The notes beneath the pieces were generated by a model. That model was not told the DNA's origin. It searched no databases and saw nothing but the letters and a program-made list of their open reading frames with translations. A stretch of 5,478 nucleotides of DNA from DATJFQ01 sp035495555 (GTDB lineage Bacteria > Acidobacteriota > Vicinamibacteria > Vicinamibacterales > 2-12-FULL-66-21), in assembly GCA_035495555.1 (NCBI GenBank), contig DATJFQ010000120.1, positions 1 through 5,478 on the forward strand. The letters are read 5' to 3'. A program made the position numbers and the translations under genes. Each line of letters starts with the position of its first letter. The first letter of the stretch is position 1. Positions 4,960-5,478 of the stretch are shown in pieces.

Positions 4960-5400
4960 GTGTCGCACGCGATCGATCAGATAACCGACGGCGGCGCCAG
5001 CGCCCGCGCCGACGGGAATCGAGATCGCGGACCAGCGGGCGAAGCACCCCCCGCAGAACTCCCCGCCCTCGTTCGCGCCATATTTCGAGGCGGCGATCGC
5101 GGTGGCCCCGACGGCTGCGCCGATACCGATCGCGATCGCCACCCCCATGACATGCCTCCTCGGCGCCATGCGCTGAGCAGTGGTCACGTCCCGCCGGTCG
5201 CCGTGCAGGCGGGCCGCTATCCGCTTCAGATTCGCGGGAGAGAAAGGTGCGGGCTCCACCATGACGCTGGCGGCTTCCGCGGCGGTCACCCGACTGCCCG
5301 TCAGGTGGTTGTGAGACGCGCGTAGATCCTCCGAACGGGCAGTGCCGGGCATCAGAGCGGCCAACATCATCAGAACGAACACACGGGTCAGATACGGCAT
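4957..5400 (-). CDS. Small exported protein with two glycine-zipper membrane segments
   Basis: A 147-residue protein of unknown function from the ATG at 5400. MPYLTRVFVLMMLAALMPGT followed by ARSE is a signal peptide with probable cleavage after A-R-S or nearby. Residues 24-82 are polar and probably periplasmic (PFSPANLKRIAARLHGDRRD). Two glycine-spaced hydrophobic segments follow: about 84-105 (VMGVAIAIGIGAAVGAT) and about 123-141 (SAISIPVGAGAGAAVGYLI). Between them is a loop with Cys116-Gly-Gly-Cys119. The C-terminus is charged (DRVRH). Small Gly/Ala spacing in both helices suggests a tight helical hairpin or oligomer in a membrane, as in glycine-zipper proteins. ATG 5400 is preferred because GGAG lies nine bases upstream and the signal peptide then starts cleanly; ATG 5406 has only three bases of spacing, and ATG 5430 would add a polar leader. 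No domain is recognised, and its promoter is not evident within the window. Confidence 0.8.
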   Translation of the reverse strand: MPYLTRVFVLMMLAALMPGTARSEDLRASHNHLTGSRVTAAEAASVMVEPAPFSPANLKRIAARLHGDRRDVTTAQRMAPRRHVMGVAIAIGIGAAVGATAIAASKYGANEGGEFCGGCFARWSAISIPVGAGAGAAVGYLIDRVRH

Positions 5401-5409
5401 CGACATGTA

Positions 5410-5413
5410 CTCC
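5410..5413 (-). promoter_or_regulatory. Shine-Dalgarno deciding the start at 5400
   Basis: GGAG on the minus strand (5413 to 5410) lies nine bases before the ATG at 5400-5398 and only three bases before the ATG at 5406-5404, favouring the inner start. The remaining bases to 5478 show no other clear signal. Confidence 0.5.
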
Positions 5414-5478
5414 GCATCAGAAGGCGTCATCGCATGACGAATCGGCTCACCGGATGTGGGGGCGATGAACCGCGCCCC

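Noticed and set aside
5434..5478. Plus-strand ATG at 5434 with AAGGCG upstream, possible start of a gene leaving the right edge
   Set aside because: Only about 15 codons are visible, without a signal peptide core or a convincing ribosome site; it cannot be supported.

Overview
This is a GC-rich bacterial window of 5,478 bases. It looks like Acidobacteriota, most likely the Vicinamibacteria side. That placement is an inference from three things: strongly GC-biased third codon positions, the N-terminus of an acidobacterial-type VWFA-related secreted protein at the left edge, and a PknB-type Ser/Thr kinase fused to a TolB/FlgO-like domain and TPR repeats, an architecture abundant in that phylum. 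There is no rRNA, tRNA, CRISPR array or complete insertion sequence.

Left arm (1-906, minus strand). The 5' end of a secreted VWFA-related protein gene runs off the left edge. Upstream of it is a spacer packed with perfect inverted repeats (263-343), then a small secreted or lipid-anchored protein of unknown function (361-906) with a strong Shine-Dalgarno. A divergent regulatory region (907-1029) with four TTCGA/TCGAA half-sites separates this gene from the core.

Core (1030-4118, plus strand). This is a two-gene operon with a 4-base ATGA overlap. The first gene encodes a winged-helix DNA-binding domain joined to an FHA phosphothreonine-binding domain. The second encodes a transmembrane Ser/Thr kinase with a TolB-like/TPR sensor region beyond the membrane. 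The pair resembles the mycobacterial EmbR/PknH phospho-signalling pair but is built from different parts: the regulator has no BTAD, and the TPR array sits on the kinase. The likely circuit is envelope signal, then kinase autophosphorylation, then FHA-mediated docking or phosphorylation of the regulator, then transcription control, possibly of the divergent gene.

Right arm (4119-5478). The spacer after the kinase contains, on the minus strand, what looks like the orphan C-terminal end of a decayed gene. Next comes a histidine-rich exported protein (4305-4910, plus). Converging on it is a small exported protein with two glycine-zipper membrane segments (4957-5400, minus).

Two kinds of gene start appear in the window. 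Three genes have a TANNNT -10 box only 6-9 bases before the start codon and no Shine-Dalgarno, as expected for leaderless or nearly leaderless mRNAs. Two others have Shine-Dalgarno sequences, and the kinase gene is translationally coupled.
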